Position numbers and translations under genes: made by a program. A stretch of DNA of 64,000 bases from Phytophthora quininea (taxonomy: Eukaryota; Oomycota; Peronosporomycetes; Peronosporales; Peronosporaceae): NCBI GenBank assembly GCA_011947345.1, contig JAAVTG010000043.1, positions 992,001 to 1,056,000 of the forward strand, given 5' to 3'. Shown here in pieces: positions 1 to 10,980 of this stretch. Each line of letters opens with the position of its first letter. The first letter of the stretch is position 1. The notes under the pieces were generated by a model, which did no database searches, was not told the origin of the DNA, and worked only from the letters and a program-made list of their open reading frames with translations.

Positions 1-433
1 GCGCAGATTGAGCGTTTGGAGTTTGTGTTTTGGGTGCAAGGTGGTTTGATGGCACTTCCTGGAGCTAGTTGGCAGCCAGGTGCCCATGGAGTTCTCGCGT
101 CACTCGACCCTATGCGATCGTTTCCTGTGCTTACGGAGGCGCTCAAACGTAGCCAAGCAGAGCTCGACGCTCAGAAGAAACGAGCGTTTGGAGTTTTCGC
201 AGCTGTGGGAGCAATGAACGAGGTCGACGACCACTCGCACGCTGATGAATTCGTTCGTTTGTACATGACAACGTTCAAAGATCTCCCATTAGGAGGTTGT
301 CTCGTCAGCAGTTGTGTTGGGCCTGTGGCCTTCCCGGGAGGACTCCAACGAGCTGCCACGGGAAACTCGCCCAGGTCCAGACGCATACAACATGCGGCGC
401 AATTTTCTATACGAAGAAGACGAGCTCAAATAA
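1..433 (+). CDS. 3' end of an unrecognised gene (partial)
   Basis: The reading frame is open from the window edge to about 252. A possible 40-bp GT-AG intron (253-292) then leads to a last exon ending at a TAA at 431-433. That exon is rich in charged residues and ends in LYEEDELK. Without the intron the first frame stays open to 447. I recognise no domain. The proposed intron is shorter than the 59-95 bp introns seen elsewhere here, so the model is weak. The gene would converge on the Myb/SANT-like gene to its right. Confidence 0.25.
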
Positions 434-492
434 AACTCAATGATTAGACGCGGTTCCATACCAATTGCACTCACTCCAGCTTGCCGTCGAAC

Positions 493-3400
493 TCATGCTT
501 CGCTCCGACCGAACAGCTCCCGCATCAGCTCGCGGTCTTTCGCCTTTTCTGTCTCCCGTTGCTGTTGCAGCCGTTGGAAGATTTCCACCAAGCTCTGACC
601 CTGACGGTCCGCAACTCGCTCCAGATAGGAGCCGTGGCCATTGTCGACAGGGAAACTGTCTTGAATCTTCCCAAGTAAGAACTCATGGTGCTCCTTGCGA
701 GCAGTAGAGCTGTCCTTTCGGAATCGTTTGACAGCTTGTTCCAGCCTCTGCGTTTGCTGCTGAATGATCTCCGTAATGCACAACGTCGCAGAGCCCTCCA
801 TGTCGTCAATCTCTCTTGTCCGCTTCCGCGAGGGTAGTGCGGGCATGGTACGAACGGAGCCAGGTCGAGGAGAAGGCGCCCTCACTGCAGCAGGCACAGA
901 CCTGGCTGTCGGATCGCGGTAATCACTGGCCGAGTCGTCATCTGACGAAGACTCGGACGACAGTTCCGACGAAGACGAAGACGACGAAAAGAATCCTAAT
1001 CCTATCGGCACGTCTCCCACTCGAGCAGTTGTGGGCTTCTTTGACGTCGGGCGCTTCTTGAACACGCAACGCTGGACGACCACATCAGGATCGACGTAGC
1101 GTGAAGTGCCCGAAGCCCCATCCGTAGGGGTTTGTACGTCTTTCTTTTCGTTTCTTTCAGCTTCTGCCGGAGAAGTTCGTCAACCTGATCGACTGCATCA
1201 AACAGCTCGGCATCAACTGTGGCCAGTCCGTTAAAGTTGCGGTGCATTTTGCTCACTTTCTTGGCGATGTTGTGGCGATCAGTAGGGTCCAGTTCAAACC
1301 ACGAAACCGAATTCGTGGCGTCTGCGCTTTCGTTGTATGCGTAGATAAACTCGTACGAGTCCATGAGGTATCTCGCCCGCATAACAGCGACATTGAGTGG
1401 ATTGCCCCCACCCAATTCCTGGTATCGACGGAAGAACCTATCCTTCTCTTCCTCAAACAAGTAGCGTCGAGTGCGACGCCCTTCCAGTAGTTCTCCACAG
1501 GCTTCTGCCAGTTTGAGTAGCTCGTCCTCATCCCAGTCTACAGCTTGTTTCTCTGATCTCGACTCCCTGGCTTGGCGTTTCTCCTCGTGCTTTGCTTTCG
1601 GGGTTTCCTCAGGTAGCTGTCTCTTCGGCCTACCTGGTTGATGAGCATCCTCCTTTTCCTTTGGTGCTGGGGAATCGTATCGTCCTCGTCGTCGTGGGGA
1701 GAATGCGTTCAAGTACCTCATACAGTTCCTGGTTCAGATCCATCACCGTTTTGTTCTTCCAACCGCGGATCTCCTCCATTCTCTCCCTTGGAGACAAGTT
1801 AAACCAAACAGAGCTGTCGCCATACTTTTCCTTGATCGATTTGGAGACGCCCAGAAATGAAGACTTTAACGCAATCATCTTGTTGCGAACGCTATGGATG
1901 CTTCGGTTCCTGTTGAGAGGCCCCTCCTGAAGCTTTGTAAAGTGCTCATATACCGCTTCAATCGACGAGGCGAGTCGACTGTTGTTGCTCACCTTGGATC
2001 CCTCTTCCCACGCTTGCACAAGATTCCAGACTTCCGCCGAAGGCCAGCTATTCCCTTTCTTTACCAACGGATCCTTCTCATGCTTTTGCTTTTTCGCCTT
2101 CGGGGCCTTTAGCGTTGATTTAAAGGAAACTGATGACTCCGAATCGGATGTCAAGTAGGGGTCTTTGGTTTTCTTGAGCGTCTCTCGTGGTCGCAGACTA
2201 ATGCCATCAGAAGCAGTTTTGGGGGCAGAAGACGTCAAAGGTGCACTCACCACGCCGTCAAACGACGTCTCCGTAATCAGAGCGAACATGTCAGCATCTA
2301 AGTCTACAAACTTGAGCGGCACATTGGTGCACTGCTGATAGGCTCGCCTTTGAGCTGAAGTCATAGTAAACCACGACGCGCTGTCCATTTCCGAGGATTT
2401 AGCGTTGCAGATCTTGATATACGTGTAGGAAGAGAGTATGTACCTCCATTGTTGTGCCATCGCCCGGAGATCTCTTCGGACTGGAGTGTCTGTGTCGCCG
2501 GCGTTTTGTCGGCGAGCCACAAAATGGTCGTAAATCAAAGACTCACGCTCGGTCGCAGTCTGCTCCTTGTCAGTAGGCACGTTCATAACATCAGCACAAG
2601 CTTTGATTAAGTCAAACGTTTCCTCAGTGGTCCACTTGGCTGTTTTGTTGGATAGGTGCTGCTCGACTGGCGGTTTGGGTTTCTGAGGGAGTTTTGGAGC
2701 CGTAGCGCGATAGTTGGCGCGTGCCTCGAGGATTCTGTCATCCATTGCTATGATTCGGCCCAGTCTCTCAAAGGATTCCTTGGAGAGATCAACCGAGTTG
2801 CGATTCTTCCAGGATCGCAACACATTCATCCTGGTGTCATCAGGAATCTCGTGGTATGGAGGCTCCCCTTCGCCGTTTGTGCTTCATTGAACGAGGAAAT
2901 GTGGGAGTACGAGAACTTGAGAGAGCTACGTCGTGCTGCGAGCGAAGTGATATTCCGCACTGACGATCCACCTTGCATCGCCACAAACTCGTGGTACATG
3001 GTCTTGTTCAGCGACTTGGACGGGTCTGTAATCACGAGTTCCCCAGCCTTTTCCCACGCTTTCACCAATAAATCAATCTCGTCATTCTCCCACGGTTTGC
3101 CATGGAATCCTTCCGCTACCTTCTTGCGCTTCATTAGAGCCAATGGCTTCTTCATCGAGGCAGGTGCGACGATAGGAGCAGTCGGGTTAGTTTTACCAAA
3201 TGCAGCGAGTTTGATTGTGCCGACATCTTGATAAGCGGCAGATTTGGGGATCTTCTCTTGGCTGATATGCTGAGGAAACACTGCCGGGTTTTTGTCAACA
3301 CTAGCAATGGTGCTTGGGTTTTTCTCCTCGCTTACTATGTGAGCATTTGCCTGCTCTGAAGTCGAAGCTTCATCGATGGTAATGGGCTTTTTCTGTTGAA

Positions 3401-4607
3401 ACATCGCAGGCTTAGGCGCTTCCACAATATTTTTCATCCCAGGATTGCCATGCTCTGGACTAAGACCTTGATGTTGTCTACTAGCGATAGTGAATGGGGC
3501 AGCAACCGTTGCCGAAGCAGTAGCATTTGGGGTGGGGGTCTTTTCTTCATCACTATCCACAGTCATACTCCACTTTGACGACTCCGACACACTGCCTTCC
3601 TCATACTCTGCTTCTTCTTGAGAGATTCTAAACCTCCTTGACTGTCGTTCCGGTTTCCGAGGAGGCTCAGAGACCGGATTCGCGAGCTTTGCTGCTTTCG
3701 CATGGCGATACTCATTAATTGCCTCCTTCGGAATCACCTTTTCCAGTGCGTTGTACAACTCCACCGGCAGATCCAACAAATTCGGGTTTTTCCAGCTACG
3801 CAACACACTCTGTCTCGTCGCCAGCGGCAGCTCTGCAAATGGCGCGTCTCCCTGCATCTCCTGGATCTCATTGAACTCCTGTATGCGCAGGAAGGAATGC
3901 TTCAGCACTCTGCGTCTGGTGGCTAAGCCAGACTCGTTTCTCGTGGGTTTCCCTCCCTGGATCTCGGCGAACACTTTGTACATCTCCTGCGTCAAGAACA
4001 GAGGCTCACCGGTGGAGCTCTTGCGGGCCACAGTTTTGGAAGCTACTTGCCAGGCCTGTACTACCTGCAGCATCTCCTCCGTAGACCAGGTGGTAGGATT
4101 TGGAAGTCTCACAGTCGTCGTCGGCTGCCTCTTCTTCTTGGGCCTGGGTTTCTCTTTAGCTACCACCGACTCGACTCTTGCTTTCGCGGGGACAAGAACG
4201 TCGTCGTCGCCGCCTTCTTTGACGATCCTGGCCAGGGTCTGACTCATCTCAGCCGTGAGCTCCACGACGCTCGAGTTCTGCTGCTTCCACGTCTTCATGA
4301 CGTCGGTGCGGCGGCTCGCAGGCAGCTCAAAGTACGTGGGCTGCTGCTGCTTCCTCTGCTCCAGGTCGAAGTCCCGCAGGAACAGATACGAGAACTTGAG
4401 CGCGCTGCGCTTACTGATGAGGGCGGCCTTGTTGCGTCGCGAAGAGCCGCCTTGGAGCTGCACGAAGCGTCTGTAGATCACGTCCAGCTGCGTGTCGCCG
4501 CCCGAGCGAGGCGCGATCAGCGCGTAGGCCCAGGCGTCCACCAGGTCGGCGAACTCGCGCGTCGTCCACGTGAACACGCGCGGCGGGCCGTCGTCGCTGC
4601 TCGGCAT
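493..4607 (-). CDS. Protein with six tandem Myb/SANT-like domains
   Basis: The start is the ATG at 4607 and the stop is at 493-495, about 1,370 residues if the frames are joined. The same unit of roughly 110-130 residues occurs six times. It opens with W[ST]xxE and an AW or AC helix, has an RN..L..R..LK(F/H)S core and closes with RSWKN-like and L(Y)..LE.I segments. This resembles Myb/SANT-like DNA-binding domains. The C-terminus has an Ser/Asp-rich tract and a predicted coiled coil. Domains continue across three apparent one-base frameshifts: a loss at CCCC 2865-2868, a gain at GGGG 1696-1699 and a loss at GGGG 1127-1130. Repeat unit three is cut in mid-domain by the first shift, which argues that the shifts are artefacts. 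A nuclear DNA- or chromatin-binding role is inferred. It is divergent from AP-4 mu, with 206 bp between the starts. Confidence 0.75.
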
Positions 4608-4813
4608 GGGCTTCTTCTCTTTGCTTCACTATGGGGCGACTGGCTGCGCTTGGATGCGGAAGCGCAGGTTGCGCGAAGGGACACCTTTTCAATCAACCTT
4701 CGGGAAACATTCAAATTACTCTTGGTGTCGTGCGCTCGACTCGATCTTCAGAGGGGAGCGCCGACGTGGCAAATCGCGCCCCATAGTAAAACAGAGGCTT
4801 CTGTGGCGGAACC

Positions 4814-6157
4814 ATGTCGTCGTCCATCTCGCAGTTCTACATCCTGTCGACGCGGGGCGACACCATCATCTTCTCGGACTTCCGGGGCGACGTGGAGAGC
4901 AACTCGGCCGAGATCTTCTTCCGCAAGGTCAAGTTCTGGGAGAAAGGGGACGCCCCGCCGGCGTTCAACGTGGACGGCGTCAACTACCTGTTCGTCAAGA
5001 AGAACGGGCTCTACTTTGTGGCCACCACACGCTACAACGTCGGCCCCAGCTACATCCTGGAGCTGCTCACGCGCCTCTGCCGCGTGTTCAAGGACTACTG
5101 CGGCGTGCTGTCCGAGGAGACGCTGCGCAAGAACTTCATCCTGTGCTACGAGCTGCTGGACGAGACGCTGGACTATGGGTTCGCGCAGGACACGAGCACG
5201 GAGGGGCTCAAGGTGCACGTCCACAACGAGGCGATCCTCGTGGGCGACGCCATGCTGTCCAAACCCAAGGCCAGCTCCAAGTTCATGAACCGCAGCTCCA
5301 ACATCAAGGCCGCCAGCGCTGTCAAGAAGCCCGTGGCCACGGCCGGCCAGAGCTCCAAGAAGCAGGACGAGAACGAGCTGTTCTGCGACATCCTCGAGAG
5401 ACTCAACGTCGTCTTCTCCTCGGGCGGGCAGATGCTCAACGCCAGCATCGAAGGACGCATCCAGCTCAAGAGCTACTTGTCCGGCAACCCAGAGTTGCGA
5501 CTGGCGCTCAATGAGGACCTGGTGATCGGTAACACGGGTGCCCGTCAGTACGGACAGGTGGTGCTGGACGACTGCAACTTCCACGACTGCGTGCAGCTGG
5601 ACGAGTTCGAGCGCGACCGCGTGCTGATCTTCCAGCCGCCTGACGGAGAGTTCACGGTCATTAATTACCGCATCACGGGCGACTTCCGTGCTCCTTTCCG
5701 CATCTTCCCGTTCGTGGAGGAGCTGTCCCCCACCAAGATCGAGATGGTGCTCAAGATCCGCGCCGATATGCCCGAGAACAACTACGGTGCTAATGTCATT
5801 ATCCGCTTCCCTGTGCCGCAGTCCACAGTGGCGGTGTCCTGCGATATTGGAAAGACGACGGCGGGGCAGCTTGCGGAGTACCGCGAGAACGAGAACCAGG
5901 TGCGCTGGGCCATTAAGCGATTCACGGGCGGCACCGAATTGACGCTGCGCGCCAAGATCACGCTGGGCCAGCCAAGTCCGCACGTGCGGCGTGAAATCGG
6001 CCCTGTGAGCATGAACTTTGAGATCCCCATGTACAATACCTCGAGCCTGCAAGTGCGCTACCTGCGTATCCCTGAACACGCTCGCCACCCGAACTACACG
6101 TACAAGCGATGGGTGCGCTACGTGACGCAGTCCAGTTCGTACGTGTGCAGAATTTAA
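4814..6157 (+). CDS. AP4M1: AP-4 adaptor complex subunit mu
   Basis: An intact intronless frame of 447 residues, close to the usual 450 for medium adaptin subunits. Residues 1-140 form a longin-like sigma/mu domain (ISQFYILSTRGD, DFRGDVES, AEIFFRKV, FVATT, YELLDETLDYG). From about 185 to the end is the mu homology domain, including SSGGQMLNASIEGRI and a cargo-binding beta-sandwich. AEIFF, GLYFVATT and DYG.AQ.TSTE fit AP-4 mu better than AP-1 or AP-2 mu. The protein would bind tyrosine-type sorting signals on cargo at the trans-Golgi network within the AP-4 heterotetramer. The first ATG is taken as the start because the conserved longin strand begins at once. Highly GC-rich third codon positions fit a well-expressed core gene. 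Confidence 0.93.
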   Translation: MSSSISQFYILSTRGDTIIFSDFRGDVESNSAEIFFRKVKFWEKGDAPPAFNVDGVNYLFVKKNGLYFVATTRYNVGPSYILELLTRLCRVFKDYCGVLSEETLRKNFILCYELLDETLDYGFAQDTSTEGLKVHVHNEAILVGDAMLSKPKASSKFMNRSSNIKAASAVKKPVATAGQSSKKQDENELFCDILERLNVVFSSGGQMLNASIEGRIQLKSYLSGNPELRLALNEDLVIGNTGARQYGQVVLDDCNFHDCVQLDEFERDRVLIFQPPDGEFTVINYRITGDFRAPFRIFPFVEELSPTKIEMVLKIRADMPENNYGANVIIRFPVPQSTVAVSCDIGKTTAGQLAEYRENENQVRWAIKRFTGGTELTLRAKITLGQPSPHVRREIGPVSMNFEIPMYNTSSLQVRYLRIPEHARHPNYTYKRWVRYVTQSSSYVCRI

Positions 6158-6496
6158 GTTTCCTGCACATGGACGGCGAGAGCGACAGAGGGAGCAGTAG
6201 CAGTAGCAAAATGACAGCGAGGGACGGAACGAGAAGCTCGGACGTAGCGTGTTAGGTAGACCAGTAGCGGGATCTTAGACAGTTTGGCGCATGGAGTTGT
6301 GGGCCATGCGTCGCCACCCTCCTTGCCGTCGACGGCACCCACGGAACTCCGAAACCTCGTCATGGGAAGGCATGACAGACCCATAAAGTGAATTGCTTGT
6401 TTGTGTTTCGCGCGTCTTCCACATCATCATCAAACCATCATCTATTCATCCTTTGCCAAGAGAGACATCCTAGCTAAGGACTCACCTAGCGAGCAC
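6158..6496. other. Convergent intergenic spacer
   Basis: This holds the 3' flanks of AP-4 mu and mS35. I see no conserved ORF, RNA gene or repeat. Confidence 0.6.
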
Positions 6497-7234
6497 CTAC
6501 TGCTCAGCCTCCGGCTCCTCTTTCTTGGCGGCCTTCTTGGACGTCTTTTTGGTCGTCTTCTTGGCCTCCTTCTTTGCTGTCTTGGCCTCCTCCGTCTTGA
6601 CCTCCTGTCCACTGAGCTCCAGCGCCGTCTGGGTCAGGTCGTGCAGGATATCGCAGATCCGCTTGTGGTTGAACACTCGCGTCGGGTAGCGGTCCTCGGC
6701 GATCTTGATCATCTTCTTGTTGGCGTTGTATCGCGGGCCCGCCAGCTGCGCGACGTAGTCCAGACTCTGCTTGTTGAGCCCCTTGAAGCACTTCATGGGC
6801 ACCTCCATGACCACCTTGGTGTCGAACGTGTTGCGGTCGTTGATGAAGAGCCGCTCGTCAAAGTCCTCGAGCGGGCAGTTGAGCGTCATGTTGATGGCCT
6901 CCCCGTCGAAGAGCGGGTGGATCTGCTGCTGCCAGGACAAGTCCAGGTAGGGCGTGAAGTCGGCGAAGATCTGCAGCTTCTCCACCTCGTGCTTCATGGC
7001 GTCGTCAAAGTCCTTGGGGTAGTCCTCGTCCCAGTAGGACGGGTACGCGAACTCCTCGAGGGGCGTCTCCTTTTGCTCATCGTCGCCCGAGAACTGAAAT
7101 GTTTTCTTCTTGCGGAATTTGGGCGTCTTGGGCTTCGGAGCGGGCTTGGTCGTCTCGCTCTCCACCGACAGGAAGCGCAGCGTCTGCGCCGACTGCCGAC
7201 GCACAGGCGCCGAGCGAGCGAGTTTAGCCAGCAT
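6497..7234 (-). CDS. MRPS35: Mitochondrial small-subunit ribosomal protein mS35
   Basis: 245 residues from the ATG at 7234. The N-terminus is rich in Arg, Ser and Ala with no acidic residues for about 20 positions (LAKLARSAPVRRQSAQTLRF), a typical mitochondrial presequence. The core around residues 140-215 (KVVMEVPMKCFKGL, LAGPRYN, MIKIAEDRYPTR, NHKRICDILHDL) matches the MRP-S28/S35 (Rsm24) domain of the mitoribosomal small subunit. The tail is a Lys/Ala-rich repeat ending EEPEAEQ, probably contacting rRNA. An in-frame ATG at 7318 would add 28 residues, but those do not look like a presequence, so 7234 is preferred. Confidence 0.78.
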   Translation of the reverse strand: MLAKLARSAPVRRQSAQTLRFLSVESETTKPAPKPKTPKFRKKKTFQFSGDDEQKETPLEEFAYPSYWDEDYPKDFDDAMKHEVEKLQIFADFTPYLDLSWQQQIHPLFDGEAINMTLNCPLEDFDERLFINDRNTFDTKVVMEVPMKCFKGLNKQSLDYVAQLAGPRYNANKKMIKIAEDRYPTRVFNHKRICDILHDLTQTALELSGQEVKTEEAKTAKKEAKKTTKKTSKKAAKKEEPEAEQ

Positions 7235-7809
7235 GTTGCCACGGATCAATGTGCGGCCTTGGAGCCCACACAATTGGTGCGGCATATTACCTGTGTTGTG
7301 GAATGTCAATACAGACACTACAGATTATGCGTCTGTCCATTCATTTCTTTCAGCTGCTAGACCGATGCACGAAGACTTGAGCTGGCAGTGCTTGGCTCGG
7401 TGAGCTGCTGGTTGCGGTCAATGTCCTGTGCGATACGAACGGCGGAGCATGCGACTGGAGCGGGTGGGGGATCGACGGGGCTTAATCGTTGAGGGCGCTC
7501 TCTTCAGACTGAAAAATGCTAGCGTTCTTCTCTTGAGAAGTAACCCCGGGATCACGGGATCCATGATCATTTAACCACAAGGTGATGAAGGTATTCGTGC
7601 CCCCTCTCCCCTGCGTCGATAAGACAACCTGCCAGCCGTTTCCGCTACTGGTGAGCACTTAACCTGCCTCGGCAAGAGCTCGACGCCCGCAGGAATTATC
7701 CTCATCGACATTTTAACTGTAGCATCTGTATTTATAGGATTCTGTAAAGATCACTCGACCTGGAAGTGTTCGCAGATCGCTCCTCTGTCTGCGGGCGTGC
7801 CTGCTTCTT
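7235..7809. other. Divergent intergenic region (mS35 / COMMD10-like)
   Basis: Upstream regions of two divergent genes. No coding signal or repeat was recognised. Confidence 0.55.
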
Positions 7810-8528
7810 ATGCAGTTGCTTCGTAGGATGCAAAGCTACGACGTACTGAATGCTGTGGCTCGGGACAAGTTGGCGCAGGTCTTAACCCGCGTGCTGGAGA
7901 AACTGGCGGACAATGTATTGGCAACATCTTCTAGGCCATCGTCCTTCTTGCTGATTCGACCTCTTACGATGTTGTAGGACGCCCAGGTGTTCACTGCCGA
8001 GGAGAAGGCCCAGTTAAAGACCATTTTAAGTCTGGATGAGGGTCAAATCGACGCCGCAGTGGGTATCGCTACCGAGATCTTCGTGGACGCCGCCGCCTTC
8101 GGAACGGTGGACAGGAACGGATTAATCTCGTGTGGAGTGGAGGAGGAGGTTGTCCACATTGCGGAGAAAAGATGGCGCAAGAAAGGGAGAGCTCTAGCCG
8201 ACCAGATCGCCCCACACCATACAGTGGAGACGCCGCTCGTGCTGCAGAACTCGAACTGGAGACTGCACCTGCAAATGGGCAGCGACAAACGCAGCGGACA
8301 ATCGCAGCCCACAGCGATCTTCCAACTGGATCTGGCGGACAAGAACTCGCCGACGGAGGTGCGTAAGGCGATGCGACGGCTTGTAGAATGCAGTTGACAA
8401 TGCATATTGCTTTCCAGACCGAGAGGATGGACGTCGAGCTTTCACACGAAGAGCTTCGCTCGCTGTTCCTGCAGCTCAACGCGATCCAAGCGGAGCTCGA
8501 TGGGCCACTGCCACCAACTGCAGCCTAA
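7810..8528 (+). CDS. COMMD10: COMM domain protein, COMMD10-like
   Basis: Three exons, 7810-7914, 7978-8358 and 8418-8528, with GT-AG introns of 63 and 59 bp. All exons hold whole codons. They give 198 residues, matching COMMD10 (about 200). The C-terminal COMM domain is clear: NSNWRLHLQMGSD, QPTAIFQLDL, then, after the second intron, HEELRSLFLQLNAIQAELD. COMMD proteins form the Commander complex with CCDC22/CCDC93 and retriever and help recycle endosomal cargo; COMMD10 is one of ten subunits. An alternative in-frame ATG at 7828 would remove six residues. The COMMD10 assignment over other COMMDs rests on the LxLQM and AIFQL pattern. Confidence 0.8.
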
Positions 8529-9329
8529 GAGGATTCTAGCTATCTGCTAATGCATCGGTTTGAAGCAAGCAAAACCGTAGGTGTGTGCACTCGTCATGGC
8601 TATTGAGATGCGGACGAGCAGACGCTAGTGACCATTATGGACGCTGCCGTGATTGTCGTTGGCATTGAGCGAGTTCCTGCCTTATCCCAGCTTGCTGGGT
8701 CACTTGTCGAGTCGTAGCGTGTGCAATGTGTGCCTTGCTCCAAGTTGCAGCAGCTGAATCGGCCCGCCAGTCATCGCGAAAGAGAGGTCCTCGTTGGTCA
8801 GGCAATGAAGCGCAGGAAGAACCTTGGAATGGAGGCGCCTGCATGAATGGAAGCTGATGGGGATGTAGTTGCCATGTCATCCAAGCACATTGCACTGCTG
8901 GCCCACGTGTCGGAACAACTCCAAGTTGATGGCAATCTCGGTGATTCGGATTCTCTGGCGGGATACGGTCAGGCACTTGCTTGTCCTGACTTGGAAGCTC
9001 CTCGATGCGATCAAGAAGCTCTACACAAAGTAATCGCGTGACAAGGCACGCAGCATTAGGCAAGCTGCGCTGGTCGACGCTGCGCTTCAACGTGTCACCG
9101 CCGGCACACGGAACGGGCCTACGTGACAGCTCAAAGATCTGCGCGGGCTCCGACGTCAGTAGCACATGGTCTCGGATGCTTCGGCAAAACAAGCTGAGCG
9201 CTAGAGATGGTCCGCCATCAGGAGGCCTCGGGTCGTGTCCGAGCGCGTCTCGACGGCATCCTTTCGCTATAGCGAGCAGTCTTCAATTCACCACCTCGAC
9301 CACCAAGCTCGTCCCCCTCCCCCATCGAA
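8529..9329. other. Intergenic region
   Basis: About 800 bp between the COMMD10-like gene and the first MAPEG gene. Open frames here show no family resemblance. I see nothing else. Confidence 0.5.
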
Positions 9330-9799
9330 ATGACCGGCCACCTCACCGACGCCAACGTCTTCGCCATGAGCGCCGCCGTGCTCTACATCAAGTTCCTGGT
9401 CTCCACCATGATCCAGGGCCGCAAGGCCTTCGCGGCCGGCACTCGAATGGCCGAAGACAGCAAGCTGCCCATGGCCAGGAACGCCCCCAGACAAGGCTTC
9501 GCCGACCTGAATGACGAGGCCGTGCGAGTCGCCATCGACAGCGAGCAGCGCTGGAAGCGGATCATCCAGAACGATCTCGAGTCGATGCCAATGGCATTCG
9601 TCATCTTCTGGGCCTGCATCTCCGTGGGGTGGCGTCCACCACCATCCGCACGCTGTTGGCGGTCTATACGGTGGCTCGGATTGGCCACACCGCCGTCTAC
9701 TCTCTGAGCATGCCGCGCGCCCGGATGGCGCTCTGGATGGTCGGCATGCTCTGCCTTGTCATCGGAGCCGTGAGCTGCTTCGTCCAGTCTCTCAACTAG
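9330..9799 (+). CDS. MAPEG-family membrane protein 1 (microsomal GST-like)
   Basis: About 156 residues with four hydrophobic segments. It carries the MAPEG hallmark of RWKRIIQNDLESMP followed by a membrane helix (AFVIFWACISVG), equivalent to the ERxxRxHxNxxE region of MGST1 and mPGES-1. Members are membrane trimers that bind glutathione and act on lipid peroxides, xenobiotics or eicosanoids. The reading frame breaks after ISVG. The frame that resumes encodes TLLAVYTVARIGHTAVYSL and MPRARMALW, as in its two neighbours. A one-base loss in GGGG 9626-9629 explains the break. It is the first of three tandem same-strand paralogues. The start at 9330 matches the neighbours' N-termini (DxxVFAxSAxVLY.KF). 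Confidence 0.85.
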
Positions 9800-10262
9800 C
9801 TCGTCCGGATATTCTGTGTAGTCAAGTTAATGAAGCTCTTGAAAACCATCTCGCTTTGCAGTCACCCGTCGTATGGCGATGGTCAAAGCGTTCGTGTGTG
9901 CTGAGTCATGCGGCGGGCATTGCCGCTGTGTCGAGACTCACTCATTGTCGGATCGCAGCGGTAGACGACCGACGACTGCCAACGCTTCTCCACCGAGACG
10001 TGGGCCACAAGTAGAATGCCACCGGTAGGTAATGAGGCACGGCGAGCCTTTCTTTCAGAAACGTCATGGACACCTTGACACTGGAACACGTTTGAATCGC
10101 CTTTGGTTGGAGTGCTTGGGCTGCGATCGCCCGCGTAGAGCAGTGAGGTCAGGCACTTTTGGTCAGGCGCGGACGCCCCAACTATGCCCTGCAATGTCAT
10201 CGCCGCCGCGATCGAGGCATTCCCCAATCTTCCTTCCCCGCGCCAAGGCTAATCCACCAACA
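9800..10262. other. Intergenic region between MAPEG 1 and 2
   Basis: No conserved coding content was seen. Confidence 0.5.
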
Positions 10263-10721
10263 ATGCTGGGCGATATCTCCGACGTCAAGGTCTTCGCCGT
10301 CAGCGCTTCCGTGCTGTACGCCAAGTTCGTGGTGACCAGCCTCGTCCAAGCGCGCAAGTCGTTCGCGGCCAACACGCGCATGACCGAGGACCGCCAACTG
10401 GTCTGCGCTATGGGCCTGGCCTCCAACCTGGACGACAAGCAGCAGAAGGTGGCGCTCGACAACGAGCAGCGCTGGCGCCGCATCATCCAAAACGACCTCG
10501 AGTCGATTCCGCTGGCCTTCCTGGTCTTCTGGAGCGCCATCTCGGTCGGAATCAGCCCGAACCTCACCAAGACCCTCATGGGCGTCTACACCTCGGCTCG
10601 CGTGGGACACACGCTCGTGTACGCGCTGGGCTGGCCCAAAGCTCGTATGGCCTGCTGGATGTCCGGCACTTTCTGCGTCTTCATTGCCGCCTACAACACC
10701 GTCGCGAGCGCACTGGCCTAA
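10263..10721 (+). CDS. MAPEG-family membrane protein 2 (microsomal GST-like)
   Basis: The intact member of the tandem triplet, 152 residues. It starts MLGDISDVKVFA, carries RWRRIIQNDLESIP before membrane helix 2, then TLMGVYTSARVGHTLVY and a final hydrophobic helix ending ASALA. The family binds glutathione in the membrane; the substrate cannot be told from sequence. This copy serves as the in-window reference for the frameshifts in MAPEG 1 and 3. Confidence 0.92.
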   Translation: MLGDISDVKVFAVSASVLYAKFVVTSLVQARKSFAANTRMTEDRQLVCAMGLASNLDDKQQKVALDNEQRWRRIIQNDLESIPLAFLVFWSAISVGISPNLTKTLMGVYTSARVGHTLVYALGWPKARMACWMSGTFCVFIAAYNTVASALA

Positions 10722-10936
10722 CCGTAGCGTAGCGTAGACCTTCCTAGAGCTCGATTGAATCAAACGACGACATTACCACGAAGACAATTGCCATGTTGCA
10801 TCCGATCACGACGGATTGGAAGCGGTGCCTGATCGACTGCACGGCAATGGCGGTCAGGCGTCGACCAGCAGCCACGTCAACACGGATCCGAATTCCACCA
10901 GCCTCCTTTGTCAGTTGCTAGCGGTTGCTGTCCAGC

Positions 10937-10952
10937 GTTCATTCCTGAATTC
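10937..10952 (+). promoter_or_regulatory. Oomycete Inr/FPR-like core promoter of MAPEG 3
   Basis: GTTCATTCCTGAATTC lies 29 bp before the MAPEG 3 ATG. By hand alignment it matches 13 of 16 positions of the published oomycete start-site core (GCTCATTYYNCAWTTT). This is a pattern match only. Confidence 0.4.
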
Positions 10953-10980
10953 ACCACCACCTGCCCACCACCGCCAAGCC

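Noticed and set aside
4748..6088. Long open frame on the minus strand opposite AP-4 mu
   Set aside because: It mirrors a strongly conserved coding gene with GC-rich third positions, which removes stops on the other strand. The product resembles no family.
8635..9192. A 185-residue minus-strand open frame between the COMMD10-like and MAPEG genes
   Set aside because: Composition looks like reversed non-coding sequence. There is no domain or paralogue in the window, and overlapping frames are equally open.
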